Assembly (NCBI GenBank): GCA_026225945.1
Contig: JAMJFZ010004075.1
Location: 744,001 to 808,000, forward strand
Source of the DNA: Cricetomys ansorgei
Lineage: Eukaryota > Chordata > Mammalia > Rodentia > Nesomyidae
Length of the DNA: 64,000 bases
Reading direction: 5' to 3'
Under the pieces are notes generated by a model, which made no database searches, had not been told where the DNA came from, and worked only from the letters and a program-made list of their open reading frames with translations. Shown in pieces: positions 45,849-58,040 of this stretch; positions within the stretch are counted from its first letter, which is position 1, and each line of letters opens with the position of its first letter. A program made the position numbers and the translations under genes.

Positions 45849-47275
45849 TTAATATTTCTGAGGGTGTGTTAATCTATTGCTGGCAGGAAATGGATGGCTC
45901 ATGTTTTCTGTGGTGGGAACTTTTGCCAAGCCCCCAAGGGCATTTTCCCTGCAGCAAAGAATTACCCCGTATATCTGTGATTGATCTACATTCATTAGTC
46001 CAGTGTCTGCCTTTTCCACACCTTCTACATATTCCAGGAAGCTGAGATTTTCTTTCTGACTTATTATAAGAGAAAACATTATTTCTAGGATCCGTTTGTC
46101 TACAGTTCTTTTTAAAATGACCTGATTTTCCACAGCCAAAACATCTGACCTTTTGATTTTTAAGACCTTGAACAATTGCTTGTCCAACCAAAAAAGCATT
46201 GTAAGCACTGGATCCAACATCAGTAGTAGTTTTAAACCATTCATCTAGTGAATTTGAATGTGTTCTTAATTGTTTTATTGCTTTTTGGCATTCCAAATTA
46301 GCATTTTCAAATGCCAGAGATTTAATTAACACTTCCTTTGCTTCCGTGTCTGATACTGTTGTATGGACAGCAGAAGTCAATCTCTATAAAAAATCAATAT
46401 ATGCCTCATTCGGGCTTGTATGATTTTAGTAAATGATTCAAACTTTTTTCCTGGCTCTTCAACTTTATCCCAAGCATTTAAAGCAGCTATACAATACTGT
46501 GCCAAAATATTATCATCAAACTGAATCTGCACTTCTAATTCAGCACACTGACCTTCCTCTATCAATTGATCTCTGAGACTACTAATACCTCTAGCTCTGT
46601 TTCGTTGTTCTGCTTTCAAAGCCTCTTCTCTCCTCCATGTCAGCCATTGTGACTGAGAACCAGCTTCTAATACAGCTGTCGCTAAGTCCCTCCAGTCTTG
46701 TGGAGTGACTCAGTTTTGAACTGCCCAGTTGTTTAATATCTGTTTAACATAAGGAGAGTGCATTCCATAGGCTACTATTGCCTCTTTAAATCTCTTTACA
46801 TCTAGCATTTCTGCAGGCTGCCATCCAAGTTCATCATAACCTTGTGGATGCCTTTCATTGGCATGCATTCTGTTTAGTCACTGGATAGGCCAGAGCTGGT
46901 TTTCTTAAAATCTTTGGCTGCCACATTTCAATATAAGCTGGTGCTGTAGGCTCTGAATTCTCTGACTGAGGTAGTTTTTTACTTCCTTCCATTAAATGTC
47001 CTAATCTTGTTACCAAAGTCTGCATTTTTTTTCAGCCCCTTCACATCTATTTCTTTAAGACTGCTTCCTGTGAGAAGCAAGTAGATTCTGCTTTCTTTTT
47101 CCACCATTTTAAATGTTTCTGATTTTGTTTTTAATTTATCTCCTTCTATATCTAAGTCAGCTTCCCATAAAGGGCTAGGAGATTTCCCTTTTCCTTCTGT
47201 ACTGACAATTTTCCTTGAAAGAGCACAGTAAACCATGATGGTTATTGAAAATACAATTTGAAATACCGGGAACAA
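45849..47275 (-). pseudogene. ERV gag remnant
   Basis: Pieces in order: a matrix-like frame (47275-46979), a capsid-like frame (46619-46377), and a capsid C-terminus plus nucleocapsid frame (46380-45874). The last has two CCHC zinc knuckles, CFGCGKSGHFKKNC and CRRCGKGRHWTNEC (both C-X2-C-X4-H-X4-C). Two knuckles and this order are typical of betaretroviral Gag. Frames are interrupted, so no full Gag can be made. Confidence 0.85.
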
Positions 47276-47945
47276 AGGCCATGATCTGTATTATGTCAAT
47301 CTCGGTTGAAGTATTTATCTAATATTACTTATCCTCTCCTTCCTTAGAAGACGTCAGTGTACACTTCCTTTATTATTTCTTTCTTACTCTGGCTCCCACT
47401 TTTTAAGGAGCATTCCTTTTGTTACCTTCTCTTTCTTCAGAAGGTCTACGAATCTGTGGTTCCTTTCCTGGAACTTTTTATTAATCCGCACCTGTATGCA
47501 CTTTTCCTTTAAACTCTCTCTTTTCTCTCCACCTGTCCTCTTTCCACAGGAGGCCTTAACTCCCTTTTATTTATTTAACCTGCATCTGCTACACTTCTCC
47601 TCTGTCTTTCGCACTGCTCAGGAGCTACGTTATCTCCTGAGGTAAGGAGAATTAGTGCAAACTCTTTTATGGATTACCTTTGAACTGTTTCTCTCTCGCC
47701 AGCTCTCCTCTTTTTACAGGAGGCCTCACTTTTTTATTTATTTACTCTCTGCATTTAAACTTAATATTCTTCCTTTCTCTCTAACTTAACACCTTTATTA
47801 ACTACCTTTTACTTTGGGCTTACTTTACCTTTCCTGTGCTTTCTTCTCTTCTCTTCTCTCCTCTGCCTCGGCGCTTGCTGTCCCGTGTTGTCTGTCATTT
47901 GTTGTAGACTCTGTGTCTGGGCTCTTGTGTCCCACGTGTGTTCTT

Positions 47946-48000
47946 GCCACAAGTTGGTGCACCAATTGTTAATAAAAGTCCATAGTTGATTTTTCTAACA
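47946..48000 (-). other. ERV primer-binding region and truncated 5' LTR end
   Basis: On the minus strand the LTR end TTATTAACA is followed by TGGTGCACCAACTTGTGGC, a decayed lysine-tRNA-like primer site (compare 60035). To the right only about 30 bp (TGTTAATAAAAGTCCATAGTT) matches the 3' LTR, so the 5' LTR is nearly all gone. Confidence 0.65.
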
Positions 48001-48193
48001 GCTCATCCCTCGTCCAGTGTCATCACTGGCCGGTCCCTCGTACAGTGTCACTACTCCATCCTCCCCCCAGCCTCTCTTTGGTGAATGGAGCTGTCACTCA
48101 CCACTCAGGCTAGAACAGTGAGGCTCGCCCCAGACTTCTTACTTACATACATATTTATATATAAAGTGGCTTTTGTCTTTTTCATTATTTTAT

Positions 48194-48195
<2 letters not shown>

Positions 48196-48231
<36 letters not shown>

Positions 48232-48402
48232 ATGGAGGGGGCCGGGTGGGGCCGGGGATTCACATGCATGGATCTGAAGGTCAGAAGGTGATTTTATATT
48301 AAGTTCTTTCTTTCCACCTTCACATGTGTTCCAGGGACCAAACCAGGTTGCCAAGCTTCTGCAGCAAGGACTTTTACCTACTGAGCTATCCTGTAGTCCT
48401 CT
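48196..48402 (-). repeat. B4-type SINE with (TG)n
   Basis: (TG)n at 48196-48228, then ATCTGAAGGTCAGAAGGTGA, TCCACCTTCACATGTGTTCC, AGGGACCAAACCAGGTTGCC, CTACTGAGCTATCCTG. Confidence 0.7.
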
Positions 48403-48579
48403 CTTTTTATTCTTTAATCCAATTAATGAATAGTAAATAGTATTCAAGATGCATTTTGACATAGAAATACATAGAAAGTGAAATTTACATTATTTCAAAA
48501 TTTGCCATATTGTGGGGGTTGTATTTTTATTGTATTGATAGAATTTAAAAATGTTTAAAACACACCTAGACTATCCTAA

Positions 48580-48760
48580 GAACTGTGCTAGTAGTTTTAC
48601 ATATTAGTTCCTGTGTTTGTCCCCAAATATTTGTGAGCATTATTTTTTTCTACCTCATAATTGAAAGAAATGATGCTCAGAGACACTGTTTCTACCTCAC
48701 AGAGATTATGAATTATGCTTCCTAATATTAAGATGGAAATGAATGTTACATCAGGTCTAT
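48580..48760 (-). repeat. MIR SINE, decayed
   Basis: GAACTGTGCTAGTAGTTTTACATATTAGTTCC followed by TACCTCATAATTGAAAGAAATGATGCTCAGAG follows the reverse MIR order. Confidence 0.5.
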
Positions 48761-49034
48761 CTGCTACAAGTCCTCACTCAGTTGGCAGCCAATATATCCA
48801 CTGTCCATCATCAGATTCAATCCCAATGCCTCTTGAGCTTTACTTCCGGGTGGGGCGAGAGTCTCAGAGTCTCTCGGCTCCTGCATCTAAGGTGAGGTGT
48901 AGTTTCGAGTTGAATCCTCCCGCCATGCCTGGGTCCCAGCCGCAGGTCCTCTGTCTGGAGTTCTGTGGCTGCCTGAGGCCAGCTCCAGGCTGAGGATCCA
49001 CAGTGAGGACATGGCATGGGGGGAGCGTGGATCT

Positions 49035-49465
49035 ACGGCATCCTGGTCTTGTCTTTGGTGGGCCTCCGTGAGTCAGCATGGGAACACGTGCAAAAGAACC
49101 CACAGGACACGTGTGGTGGGGGGGCATCTCAATTTTAATGTGAGTGTAGGGTACATATATAGGGGCACAGGCAGGGGAGGAGCCGGTGACCCCGAGAATT
49201 CCCATTGGTTAGGACATCCTACGCTGGGAGTGGCCTCACCTGCGTGTGGAGTTTGAGCCTGTGTTTTTCAGCCCGCAGGGCAGACAAAGCATGTTTGCTT
49301 CAGTGAAAACTCATATCTAATAATTTAGCTGGGTTCTGACCAGGGCTAAAAGGCGAGGAGCACCCAAACTCCTACTGCTCTCAGGGTGAGCTAATCCAGG
49401 GTTCAAGGTGAGCTTCGACTCACTATTAGCCCTTGGACAGCCGGTGAGGTTTGAACTCAAGTCCA
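49035..49465 (-). mobile_element. ERV LTR, copy 2 of a family seen twice
   Basis: Homologous to 35410-35800 (see there). Contains CAATTTTAATGTGAG, GGGTACATATATAGGGGC and CTCCTACTGCTCTCAGGGTGAG. Edges approximate. Confidence 0.5.
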
Positions 49466-50854
49466 CATTGGCTATTATGGCCACCCTCAACACCCAAATC
49501 AACAGTTCCTTGAAAGCAGGGAACTCCCGTTTCTGCGTCCAGTTTGATCATGGCCCTCACAGCAGGCCTCTTGGCGGTCAGTTGATATTGCTTCCCATCA
49601 GCACCAACGAGAGATCATCGTCTCTTAGAAGTGCATTCGTGGTAGTGTAGTCCAACTGTCTGCCGTACCCTGCATTCCTGCCCTGCATCTCAGGACCCCT
49701 CCCATCCATACTGACGAGAAGCAGCTGTTTTTGTAGGGTTGGTTTGTAGGGTTGGTCAACTTTGGCTTCTGTCCTGTGCATAAATGACACTGATGGACTC
49801 AAATATTAGTGCACATGTATTACTCTGTTTCCATTTTTTCCTGGCATTTCTACAGTGGCAAAAATCAAACAAAAAATAAGTATTTCAGTAGATCTGCACC
49901 TTGTCAAATGCCTTCTAGTCTCCTGTTAATTGTATTCATGACTATATACTGTGTCAGGTTCTGGCCACTGTTCAGACAGACTCAGCGGGTGTAAACCTTG
50001 TTAATTCTCACAATTTAGTGTGTCTGGTATTGGACACATGTTATGTGGAAGAGGCAAAGGCTTGATCCATATCAATTTACCAGTGAAATCACCATTTGAG
50101 GTAGGGGTTATTTGAATACAAGTCTTGTTTTTTCCCTTTGGAACATGATAATGCTAACGTTGAACTGAAAGACTGATTTTTTTAAATATGAACTTCTGGC
50201 CAGCATCTGTATACCAGGCCACTGCTGTTCTCAACTGAAACAACAGTTTTGTCAGTCTCGCTGAATTGAATCTTCTTGTTTTGGGTGCTAGTTCCAGTAT
50301 CCAGTGAGTGCTTGTTTCTCAGCTTTGTAGAACTCACCAATTTGATAGACATGATATTTCCATTCTTACCTATACTAAAAAACGTTGAGTATAAATTCTA
50401 TTTTATTCCTACTTTGCAGGCTCTTTTTGCCGCCCCTTAGCTATTGCATGCATCTCTGGGTTTGTTTTCTGCTTGTTATTTATCTACCTTCCCACAGGAT
50501 CTCGTACTTTGGTAACTGAGGGTGGTTTGCATGCTGCTGGGACGTTCATCCCAAAGTATGGCACCAGAGGAGGATAGATTCTGGGTGCAGAGAGGAACAG
50601 ACCTTCCGTGGCTAAGGATGATGTGTTGTAGTACATGGTCTCCAGATCTGACTACAGCTCAGGGGTATACCAGCCACATGAGCAAAGAGCTCATGTATTC
50701 AGATTCTCAGCTTGAGCATGGTTTATTAAATGGCCAGAAAGTTTCTGTGTGTACCTTGAGAGAGACTTGCCTCCTGGTTCAAGAGTGCTAAAAATAAATT
50801 GTAGACTCTCAACCCAGTCATACAGGAAATGTAGCAGCAACCAAAGCTTGATGC

Positions 50855-50857
<3 letters not shown>
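49466..50857. other. Intronic DNA
   Basis: No gene or repeat recognised. Confidence 0.4.
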
Positions 50858-50891
<34 letters not shown>

Positions 50892-51343
50892 TGTGTCTCT
50901 GTGTGTGTCTATTGTGTGTGTGTCTGTGTCTCTGTGTGTGTCTGTGTGTTTGTGTCTCTGTGTATGTGTGTCTGTGTGTGTGTGTGTTTATTGTGTGTGT
51001 GTCTGTATGTGTCTCTGCATGTGTGTCTGTGTGTGTGATGTGTGTGTGTCTCTGTGTGTATGTGTGTGTCTGTGTGTGTGTGTCTGTATGTGTGTGTGTG
51101 TGTGATGTGTTTGTGTCTCTGTGTGTGTGTCTGTGTGTCTGTATGTGTCTGTGTGTGTGTGTGATGTGTTTGTGTCTCTGTGTGTGTGTGTGTGTCTGTA
51201 TGTGTCTGTGTGTGTGTGTGTGTCTCTGTGTGTGTGTGTGTGTGTCTGTGTGTCTGTGTGTGTGTCTGTGTGTGTGTCTGTGTGTGTGTGTGTGTCTGTA
51301 TGTGTGTGGTGTATGTGTGTCTGTGTGTGTGCATGTGTGTAGG
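50858..51343. repeat. Long compound (TG)n/(TCTG)n array
   Basis: About 485 bp of TG runs broken by TCTG, TCTCTG, TATG and TGATGTGTTTG. Several frames on both strands stay open for 70-165 codons and give Cys/Val or Thr/His repeats. These are not genes. Confidence 0.97.
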
Positions 51344-51904
51344 GAAACAAGTTAAACACAAAACAAAACAATTCTACCTGACTGTCTAACCACTAATTTA
51401 ATGGAATACATGTTTTGTTTTTAGGTAATTGAGGGCTATGCTTTTCACTCTAGAAAGTAAAAACAAGTTTGGAAAAGAAGGACATTAGAATGGACTCTGT
51501 GATGTTAGAGAAGAATTGAGGTGTCAGTGGGAAATTGTGACTTTTAAATACATACAGCTAGCTGTATAGATGGGGCATGGAGTAGGAAATCCATTGAAAT
51601 TCATGCAGAGTGGGTTCCTGAATCCTAGAAGGAAGAGTGGAAGGACTGACTGTTAGTAGCCCAAACCTTCCCAGTCTGCTGCCTGCGGTGTCTGGGTCGT
51701 TCGTGCCCCCAGCCCCAGAGCTCCTGTTGGAGCTTCATTGACACTTTGCTCTCATCGCTCTTCAGTTTCCTGGGGTTCACCTACATTACTAGAGCTTTTC
51801 CAGGGTCTAGATTCTGTTGATCAGATTCACTGGAGTCCCCAAAAAGTTTTTTTTTCAAACATTAAGAAAAGTATCCTCTTCCTGACCAACGCCAGGTGTA
51901 AAGT
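51344..51904. other. Intronic DNA
   Basis: Nothing recognised. Confidence 0.4.
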
Positions 51905-51907
51905 CTT

Positions 51908-52045
51908 TCGAGCCAGGTGTGGCGGTGCATGTCTCTGATCCCAGCACATGGGAGGAGGTGGAGGCAGGAAGCTCAGTTCAAGGTCAGTTTTTAATTACTT
52001 ATTGATTTCAAGGGTAGCCTGAGCCACATGTCTCAAAAGAAGAAA
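51908..52045 (+). repeat. B1 SINE, rearranged
   Basis: CGAGCCAGGTGTGGCGGTGC, TGATCCCAGCACATGGGAGG, TCAGTTCAAGGTCAG. The right part is interrupted by TTTTTAATTACTTATTGATT. Confidence 0.75.
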
Positions 52046-52750
52046 GGCAGGCAAATTTCTTGTTTTTAAGGTCCATACAACAGCAGCTGGAGTGGTTGTG
52101 GTGAGATTGGCTCACAGGCTACAGCCTGCCAATCCCGCTTCCGACACCCCAAGTAGCCCATGGTGAATACAGCTGGCGCCTCTCTGGGAACCTAACCTGC
52201 TACCTCTGGCATCTGTAAGAGCCCTCAGAGCACCCCAAGCCCTAGAGGGCCACCCACGTCATCAGAAGAAATGCCGTGAGCCACATTTAGAAAACTCCCC
52301 AAAGAGCTTTTTGGAAACTCTGCATTCATCTCAAAAGGGTGTGTTTTCATAATTCTCTGGGAGTTAAAAATAGATTTCTGTTAAACGCTGAATGCATTTG
52401 AGCATCACGTGTGCTTTAGGCCACTGTGAGGCAGCGGAGATGTATTTTTAACTGTCACAGCAGTCCTTGTAGGACAATTCCACCCCGGCTAACCCCTAGT
52501 GTTCAGTGCTGCTTAACTGAGTACTTGAAACAAACAGTATCATCGACATCAACTTTAGCTACGTTATAAGACCAGAAAACTGGACAGCAGAGAGATTTAA
52601 GTGCGGGTTGCACAGCACCTTGGCCACCTACCTCAGGCAGCTCTAACAAACACAGTAGCCTGACCTCCCAGGCGTAAACAACTGGAGGCTAGGGTGATAG
52701 CCAGAAACCCTGGTAAGCAACAGGGACGCCTTGGCGACTCTTCCTTTTGT
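52046..52750. other. Intronic DNA
   Basis: Nothing recognised. Confidence 0.4.
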
Positions 52751-52759
52751 TTTCTTCTT

Positions 52760-52943
52760 AAAATTTTAAAGTACATTTATCTCATATAGTGGGGGAGACA
52801 CGTGTCTCACAGCATGTGCAGGCCAGAGGACAGCTTGTAGGAGTTGGTTTTCTCCTTCCACCATCTGGGTTCTGGGGATCGAACTCAGGCAGTCAGGCTT
52901 GGCCGCAGGAGCCTATACCTGCTGAGCCCTCTCACTGGCCCCA
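52760..52943 (-). repeat. B4/B3-type SINE
   Basis: GCATGTGCAGGCCAGAGGAC, GGAGTTGGTTTTCTCCTTCC, GGATCGAACTCAGGCAGTCAG, CTGCTGAGCCCTCTCACTGGCCC. Confidence 0.85.
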
Positions 52944-53147
52944 AAGGCATACATAGCCCAGGGTGGGCTAGAACTTGTGATATGCCTACTAGCATGTGCC
53001 ATCACAGCAGGTCCATTCACTTACACAACAAATGCTTCGGCGAGATATTTGCGCCCAAGTTCTACAAACACTCCCTTATTTGAAATAAAGTTTTGCTCAA
53101 AAAAGTAAACTTCAGGTTAATGAAACCCTTCTATAAGACAGCAGCCT

Positions 53148-53305
53148 GAGCCAGGTGGTGGTGGTGCGTACTTTTAATCCACTGGGAGGCGGAGGCAGGA
53201 GCACAGCCGGATCCCTGTGAGTTCGAGGCCAGCCAGGTCTACAGAGTGAGTTCCAGGACAGCCAAGGCTACAGCAGAGAAACCCTGTTTTTAAAAAAAAG
53301 AAGAG
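53148..53305 (+). repeat. B1 SINE, best preserved in the window
   Basis: GAGCCAGGTGGTGGTGGTGC, GAGTTCGAGGCCAGCCAGGT, CTACAGAGTGAGTTCCAGGA, CAGCCAAGGCTACAGCAGAG, AAACCCTGT, A-tail. The internal B1 duplication is present. Confidence 0.95.
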
Positions 53306-53344
53306 AAAGAAAGAACGAATGAAAAGAAGGCAGGCTGAGCAGAG

Positions 53345-53555
53345 GATCAAACCAGTAAGCAGCACCCCTCCGTGACCTCTGCATCAGCTCCTGCCTCCAG
53401 GTTCAAGCCCTGCTTGATTGAGTTGCTTTCCTAATTTCCTGAGATGCTGAACCGTGTTGTGGAAGCATAAGCAGAATAAACCCTTTCCTCCCAGTGGCTT
53501 TGGTCATGGCGGTTCATCTCAGCACTAGTAGCCCTGACTAGGACAGTAACTGACA
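53345..53555 (+). mobile_element. 3' part of a rodent LTR-like repeat
   Basis: CAGTAAGCAGCACCCCTCCG, GACCTCTGCATCAGCTCCTG, AGCAGAATAAACCCTTTCCTCC, TGGTCATGGCGGTTCATC. Same family as the outer element at 14139-14955. Confidence 0.65.
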
Positions 53556-53938
53556 CGCACTTCTCATGTTGATAGCATCGAAAGGAAACATTAATGAATA
53601 GATTAATGCCTAAGATTCCAGCCTGTATTTGTCTTTTTTTCTCCCTAATTTAAGTTTATTCTCAGAGACATAGTGTATCTAGAAGACAGTTTCCTAAACA
53701 TAGTCCATTTGGCCCACTAGAGATTTACAGGCTCAGAGACTGGAGGGCTTAGGAACAACAGAAACTTATTTCTCACAGATGTAAGGGCTAAGAAATCCAA
53801 GATCTGGGACAGGAATCAATGTTAATTAATTCACATTAATAATACTTAGTAAATATTATTCCCATTTTGAAATTATGTTAAGGGACATTTTCTTTAAGAC
53901 TTTTTTTTAATCCCTAGAGAGACATTAACTGTGTATGT

Positions 53939-54095
53939 ACTCTAGGACTCCTCCCCTTTTTCCTCTAGGACCCCTCCTCCTTTCCTCTAGAACCCCTCCC
54001 CTTTTTTCTCTAAGACCCCTCCCCTTTTTCCTCTAGGACCCCTCCCCTTTTCCTCTAGGACCCCCCTTTTTCTCTAGGACCCCTCCCCTTTTTTT
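53939..54095. repeat. Pyrimidine-rich minisatellite, about 7 units of 20-25 bp
   Basis: Unit CTCTAGGACCCCTCCCCTTT with a variable T run. Confidence 0.95.
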
Positions 54096-54184
54096 CTTGA
54101 GACTTGTTCCCCACTTTAAGATGCCACCTTACTTTTCTGGGCCCTTTTGGCTCCCCTTTCATGTTTATGCATTCTGTATTATTT

Positions 54185-54600
54185 TGGTCCTATGTTAATC
54201 TGGGTTCTTCCCAGAAAGAGTGTTCTAGCTTGGATAGGAGACTTGTTTATTGGAGGCTTGGACCTCATTGCAGGTTTTGGAGAGGTGCGGCCTTGTTGGA
54301 ATAGGTGTGGCCTTATTGGAGGACGCGTGTCACTGGAGGTGGGCTTTGATGTTTCAAATGCTCAAGCCAGTCCCAGTGTCACTCTCTCTTCCTGCTGCCT
54401 GCCGATCCAGATATACAACTCTCAGCTACCTCTTCAGGGATGTGTCCTCTTGGGTGCCACCATGCTTCCTGCCATGATGATAATGGACTAAACCTCTGAA
54501 CTGTAAACCGGCCCCTATTAAATATTTTCCTTCATAAGAATTGCTGTGGTCATGGTTTATCTTCACAGCAATAGAAACCATAACTGAGACGCCCTCTCCC
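54185..54600 (+). mobile_element. Rodent LTR-like repeat
   Basis: TTGTTGGAATAGGTGTGGCC, ACTGGAGGTGGGCTTTGATG, CTCTCTCTTCCTGCTGCCTG, CTATTAAATATTTTCCTTCAT, TCTTCACAGCAATAGAAACC. Opposite orientation to 33155-33540. Confidence 0.65.
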
Positions 54601-55007
54601 CTACCCCTTCCTCTCCCTCTCCTTTCTGACTGTCTTGAAGTAATCATGTCTCCTCTGCCTCACCACAGGCCAGAAACAACAGTCAAATGGCTAAGGACTG
54701 TAACCATGAATTAGCTGTTTCCTCCTTTAAGTTGATATTTTAGGTATGTTGTCACAGTAATTAAACAGAAAGATAACATACAAACCAGTGGTATGTGTAT
54801 GTGTGCACATGCACACACTCTGAGGAGTTGGCTCATGTGAATGTGAAGGAAATGAATCCTATGATCTTTCATTTGCCAAGTTACAAACCCAGGACCAGTT
54901 AATGTCATTACAGCCTGAGTCCAGAGGCTTGAGAACCAAGAGTGCCCATGTTGTAAACTCCAGCACAAATGTGAGTCCGAAGGCAGGGTAAGACTCATGT
55001 TATAGCC

Positions 55008-55042
<35 letters not shown>

Positions 55043-55980
55043 TAGAAAGGCCTGTTCATTCTTTGGTTGTCTTCAGGCCTACAGTGGATTGGGTAAAGCT
55101 CACTGGCATTCTGAAGGGTTTTTTTTTTTAATCCAGTCCATTCATCTCATTTAGAACACCTGCACAGACATACCCAGAAGTAATGTTTGCCCAGTGACTC
55201 ACTCAGATTGACACATAAAATTAACTATCATAAGCCCACCCCAACAGCTGACAATCCGTATATATTACCTTCTCTCTAATTGCAGGCAATAGCAAGATAA
55301 TAAGTCATTGTAAAATGACACAATTATTCTATACATAAATGCAAGTGTAACTTCTTTCCAGAATAGTGGATACTATATTATCTTTAGATATATCTTTATA
55401 TTTATATTTATTTTATATTTATCTTTATATCTATTTATCTCTCTTTAATATGTAAACTTAAAAATACTAATAAATAATGACAAAGTAAGTATATCTTACA
55501 TTATATGATAAGAGGAAAAGAGAGAAAAGACATTGGGGATATACATAGATTATTCAGATGTAGGCAATTAACTTATATTTATAATGCTAAGCTTTAGATG
55601 TGATGCATTACCCACCTCTCCCAAAGGCCCATGTGAAGGCTTGATCCAGCCATTGATCTAGTCCTGAGTGCATCTTGAGGCACATATTAACACACATAAC
55701 CAGTGTGTTAATTTGTAATTGTAAATGAAGTTGGGGGGGCCTTATGTAACTAAATAAATGCTAATATATATTAACTATTAAATATTTGGTTTTATAGCTT
55801 GTAGGTTTTGTAGATGCCCTTCAAATGTAAAGGTTTTTTTAAGAACCAGGGTATGTGGATTCCTTGGCTGTTTGCCATTTGGATATGGGCTCAGAACGTA
55901 TTTAAAATGTCTCTAAAACCTAACAGTTTTTCTCTCTCTCTGGTTACTTAACTCTGCCCCTCTGTTCCCAGCTGATAGAT
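54601..55980. other. Intronic DNA with simple repeats
   Basis: (GA)n at 55008-55042 and a TTTATAT-rich stretch at 55380-55450. Nothing else recognised. Confidence 0.45.
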
Positions 55981-56520
55981 TTCTAAATTGTAACCTTTAA
56001 ACTTCAATTAGCTCACAGGGTTAGGGAGGAAAGAAAAGAACAGGAAAGAATGAGAAATCTTTACAGCACTTTTCTCTTGGCTGTCTGAATCTCCCTACGT
56101 CTGGGAAACCTAACTAGCTCTGAACTAACTCCCATTCTGGTTTAGCTTCTCCCAGCGTGGCAGTTACTGAGAGGATCTAAATTGTAACTTTTTTAAAGAA
56201 CCCCAGTTAGTTCATTTCATCTTTCCTTATTCTGCCTGCTTCTCTATGCAGGAATTCTCAGCTCTGATTCTAAGCTTCCAGTATCTGTCAGCTCTGACTC
56301 TTTGCAGCCAGTCTCTCTAACTGTCCCGATTCTTTGCACCCAATCTCTCTAACTGTCAGTAACTGACTTCCATGGCCTGCTTTTATGCCCTCAAACTGTT
56401 CCCAGAAGTCCAAGGGGCATACAACCACACGGGGGAGGGGCTTTTCCCTGGAAAGCTTCACCCTACATTAATTCATTGGTGGGTTTGTAATTTGGTGTCA
56501 TTATTAGGAGGTGACGGAAA
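55981..56520. other. Possible decayed LTR
   Basis: Contains a local tandem (GACTCTTTGCAGCCAGTCTC and GATTCTTTGCACCCAATCTC, each followed by TCTAACTGTC). Composition is LTR-like but no signals are firm. Confidence 0.25.
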
Positions 56521-57841
56521 GTTTCATAGCTAGGACTGGGGTGCATCTTGTCCTGGGCCCCCATGTCTGCTTTCTGGCCACCATGAGATGAGAACCTTGT
56601 TCCAGCCTGCACTCTTGTCATCCCCATGCCTCAGCACAAGACACGTCAGTGGCGTAAGCTGGCCAGGACTAAAGTTGGATGTCAAAGTTAATCTGTTCTC
56701 CTAGAAATGATTTTTCTCAGGTATTCATCTCAAGTCTGACCAACAGACATGTTAAGGAGTCACTAACTGACCACGAAGTTGCAGCTGATATTTTAAACAC
56801 CTTTCCCATGACTTAGTCTGTGTTCACTTTGTCTTCAGTAGCACCTCAGGGGCTGGGGTTCCTAACCTGCTGCAGTAAGCCAAACCTTTGTATTCCCAAA
56901 GGGCCTGGGTCATTTGGAGTTCTTAGATTGGGTCCTTGTAGTTTTTCATTGCGTTACCATTGCAGGGCATGGTAGGCAGGAGATGGCCACAGGCTGTCTT
57001 GTACTTCCTGACATACTCTTCCTTATATCCACCGTGGTATGGCCGGGCACTTTCTCCCTGACAGCCACCGCAGCTCGGCCTCCCATCTCACAGACTTCAG
57101 TGGTGTACAGTTTTCTTAAAACTCCTCTTTTCTCTGTGATGCATCTTGTCACTTTTCTGGCTTACGCAGAACAACCCAACTGGTGATTATCCACGGAATT
57201 AAGTTGGAAAGACTAGTCCCTCACCCCGATGTTCTTCCCGGGAGCTGTATTGGCAACAGCCAGTGTTGCATGTGGAATTAATTTCTAGTATTTCCAAGGG
57301 TTATTGCATATGAACATTTAAAAATTCTTTGTACGTTATGTAACGACGGCCCCATTCCTTAGGAGAAAGTAGAGGTTTGTGGTAAAGTTTGGGTTTGAAA
57401 CAGCTTTATTCCACATTGAAGCATGGACTCCCCCTCCCTTCCCCCAATTCCCCTGGCCAACTTTATATGGAATTAATGAGGTATGGCATTGTAAAATAGG
57501 CACCTAGCAGGCGAACGTTACAATGGGCTAATGAATAAATGAGTGGTGCCCTATGCATTGGAAAGAGTGTCGATTGCACACGTATTGGAAGGGAGTCCTA
57601 TTCGAATAGCCTCTTCTTTACTGTGTAAACAGCAATGCAAGGAGCAGCTTTGAGGCAAAAGTCCAAATCTATTTACAAAGGAATTTAATATCTGAATGAT
57701 GAGTAGGATCCATTTAGATATGGGCGCTTTTTGTTGTTGCTATAATTAATATCCTATTAGAACTTAGAGTTGAGAATGACTAAAATCCTAAAATATGGGT
57801 AAAATAAATTCTTTAAGTGTGCTGATAACAATCAGATACTA
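56521..57841. other. Intronic DNA
   Basis: Nothing recognised. The 90-aa frame at 56914-57186 has no known match to me. Confidence 0.4.
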
Positions 57842-58040
57842 ATGAGGCTGGAGAGGACTCTCAGTGGCTAAAGTGCTTGGTACACAATCATGAAGACCGA
57901 GTTCAGATCCTCATCACCCACCTACAGAGCTCAGGGTGGTAGTGCGTGTCTGTAACCCCAGCGCTTAGGGCCAAAGACTGGAAGATCCTGGGGACTTGCT
58001 GGCCAGGCAGTCTAGCCAAAATGGTGATCTCTAAGTTCTA
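57842..58040 (+). repeat. B4-type SINE
   Basis: GAGGCTGGAGAGGACTCTCA, GACCGAGTTCAGATCCTCAT, TAACCCCAGCGCTTAGGGCC, AGTCTAGCCAAAATGGTGA. Confidence 0.8.

Larger units (their letters stand above)
42799..48000 (-). mobile_element. Degraded class II (betaretrovirus-like) endogenous retrovirus
   Basis: Minus-strand order: truncated 5' LTR end (47967-48000), primer-site region (47946-47964), gag pieces, protease, reverse transcriptase, an unassigned stretch, polypurine tract (43306-43319), and 3' LTR (42799-43305). Reading frames are broken at several points. RNase H, integrase and env were not recognised, so most of pol and env appears deleted or decayed. An old, defective copy. Confidence 0.88.

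Noticed and set aside
50861..51361. Open frames of 118-164 codons, Cys/Val-rich or Thr/His-rich, on both strands
   Set aside because: Translations of the TG/TCTG array only.
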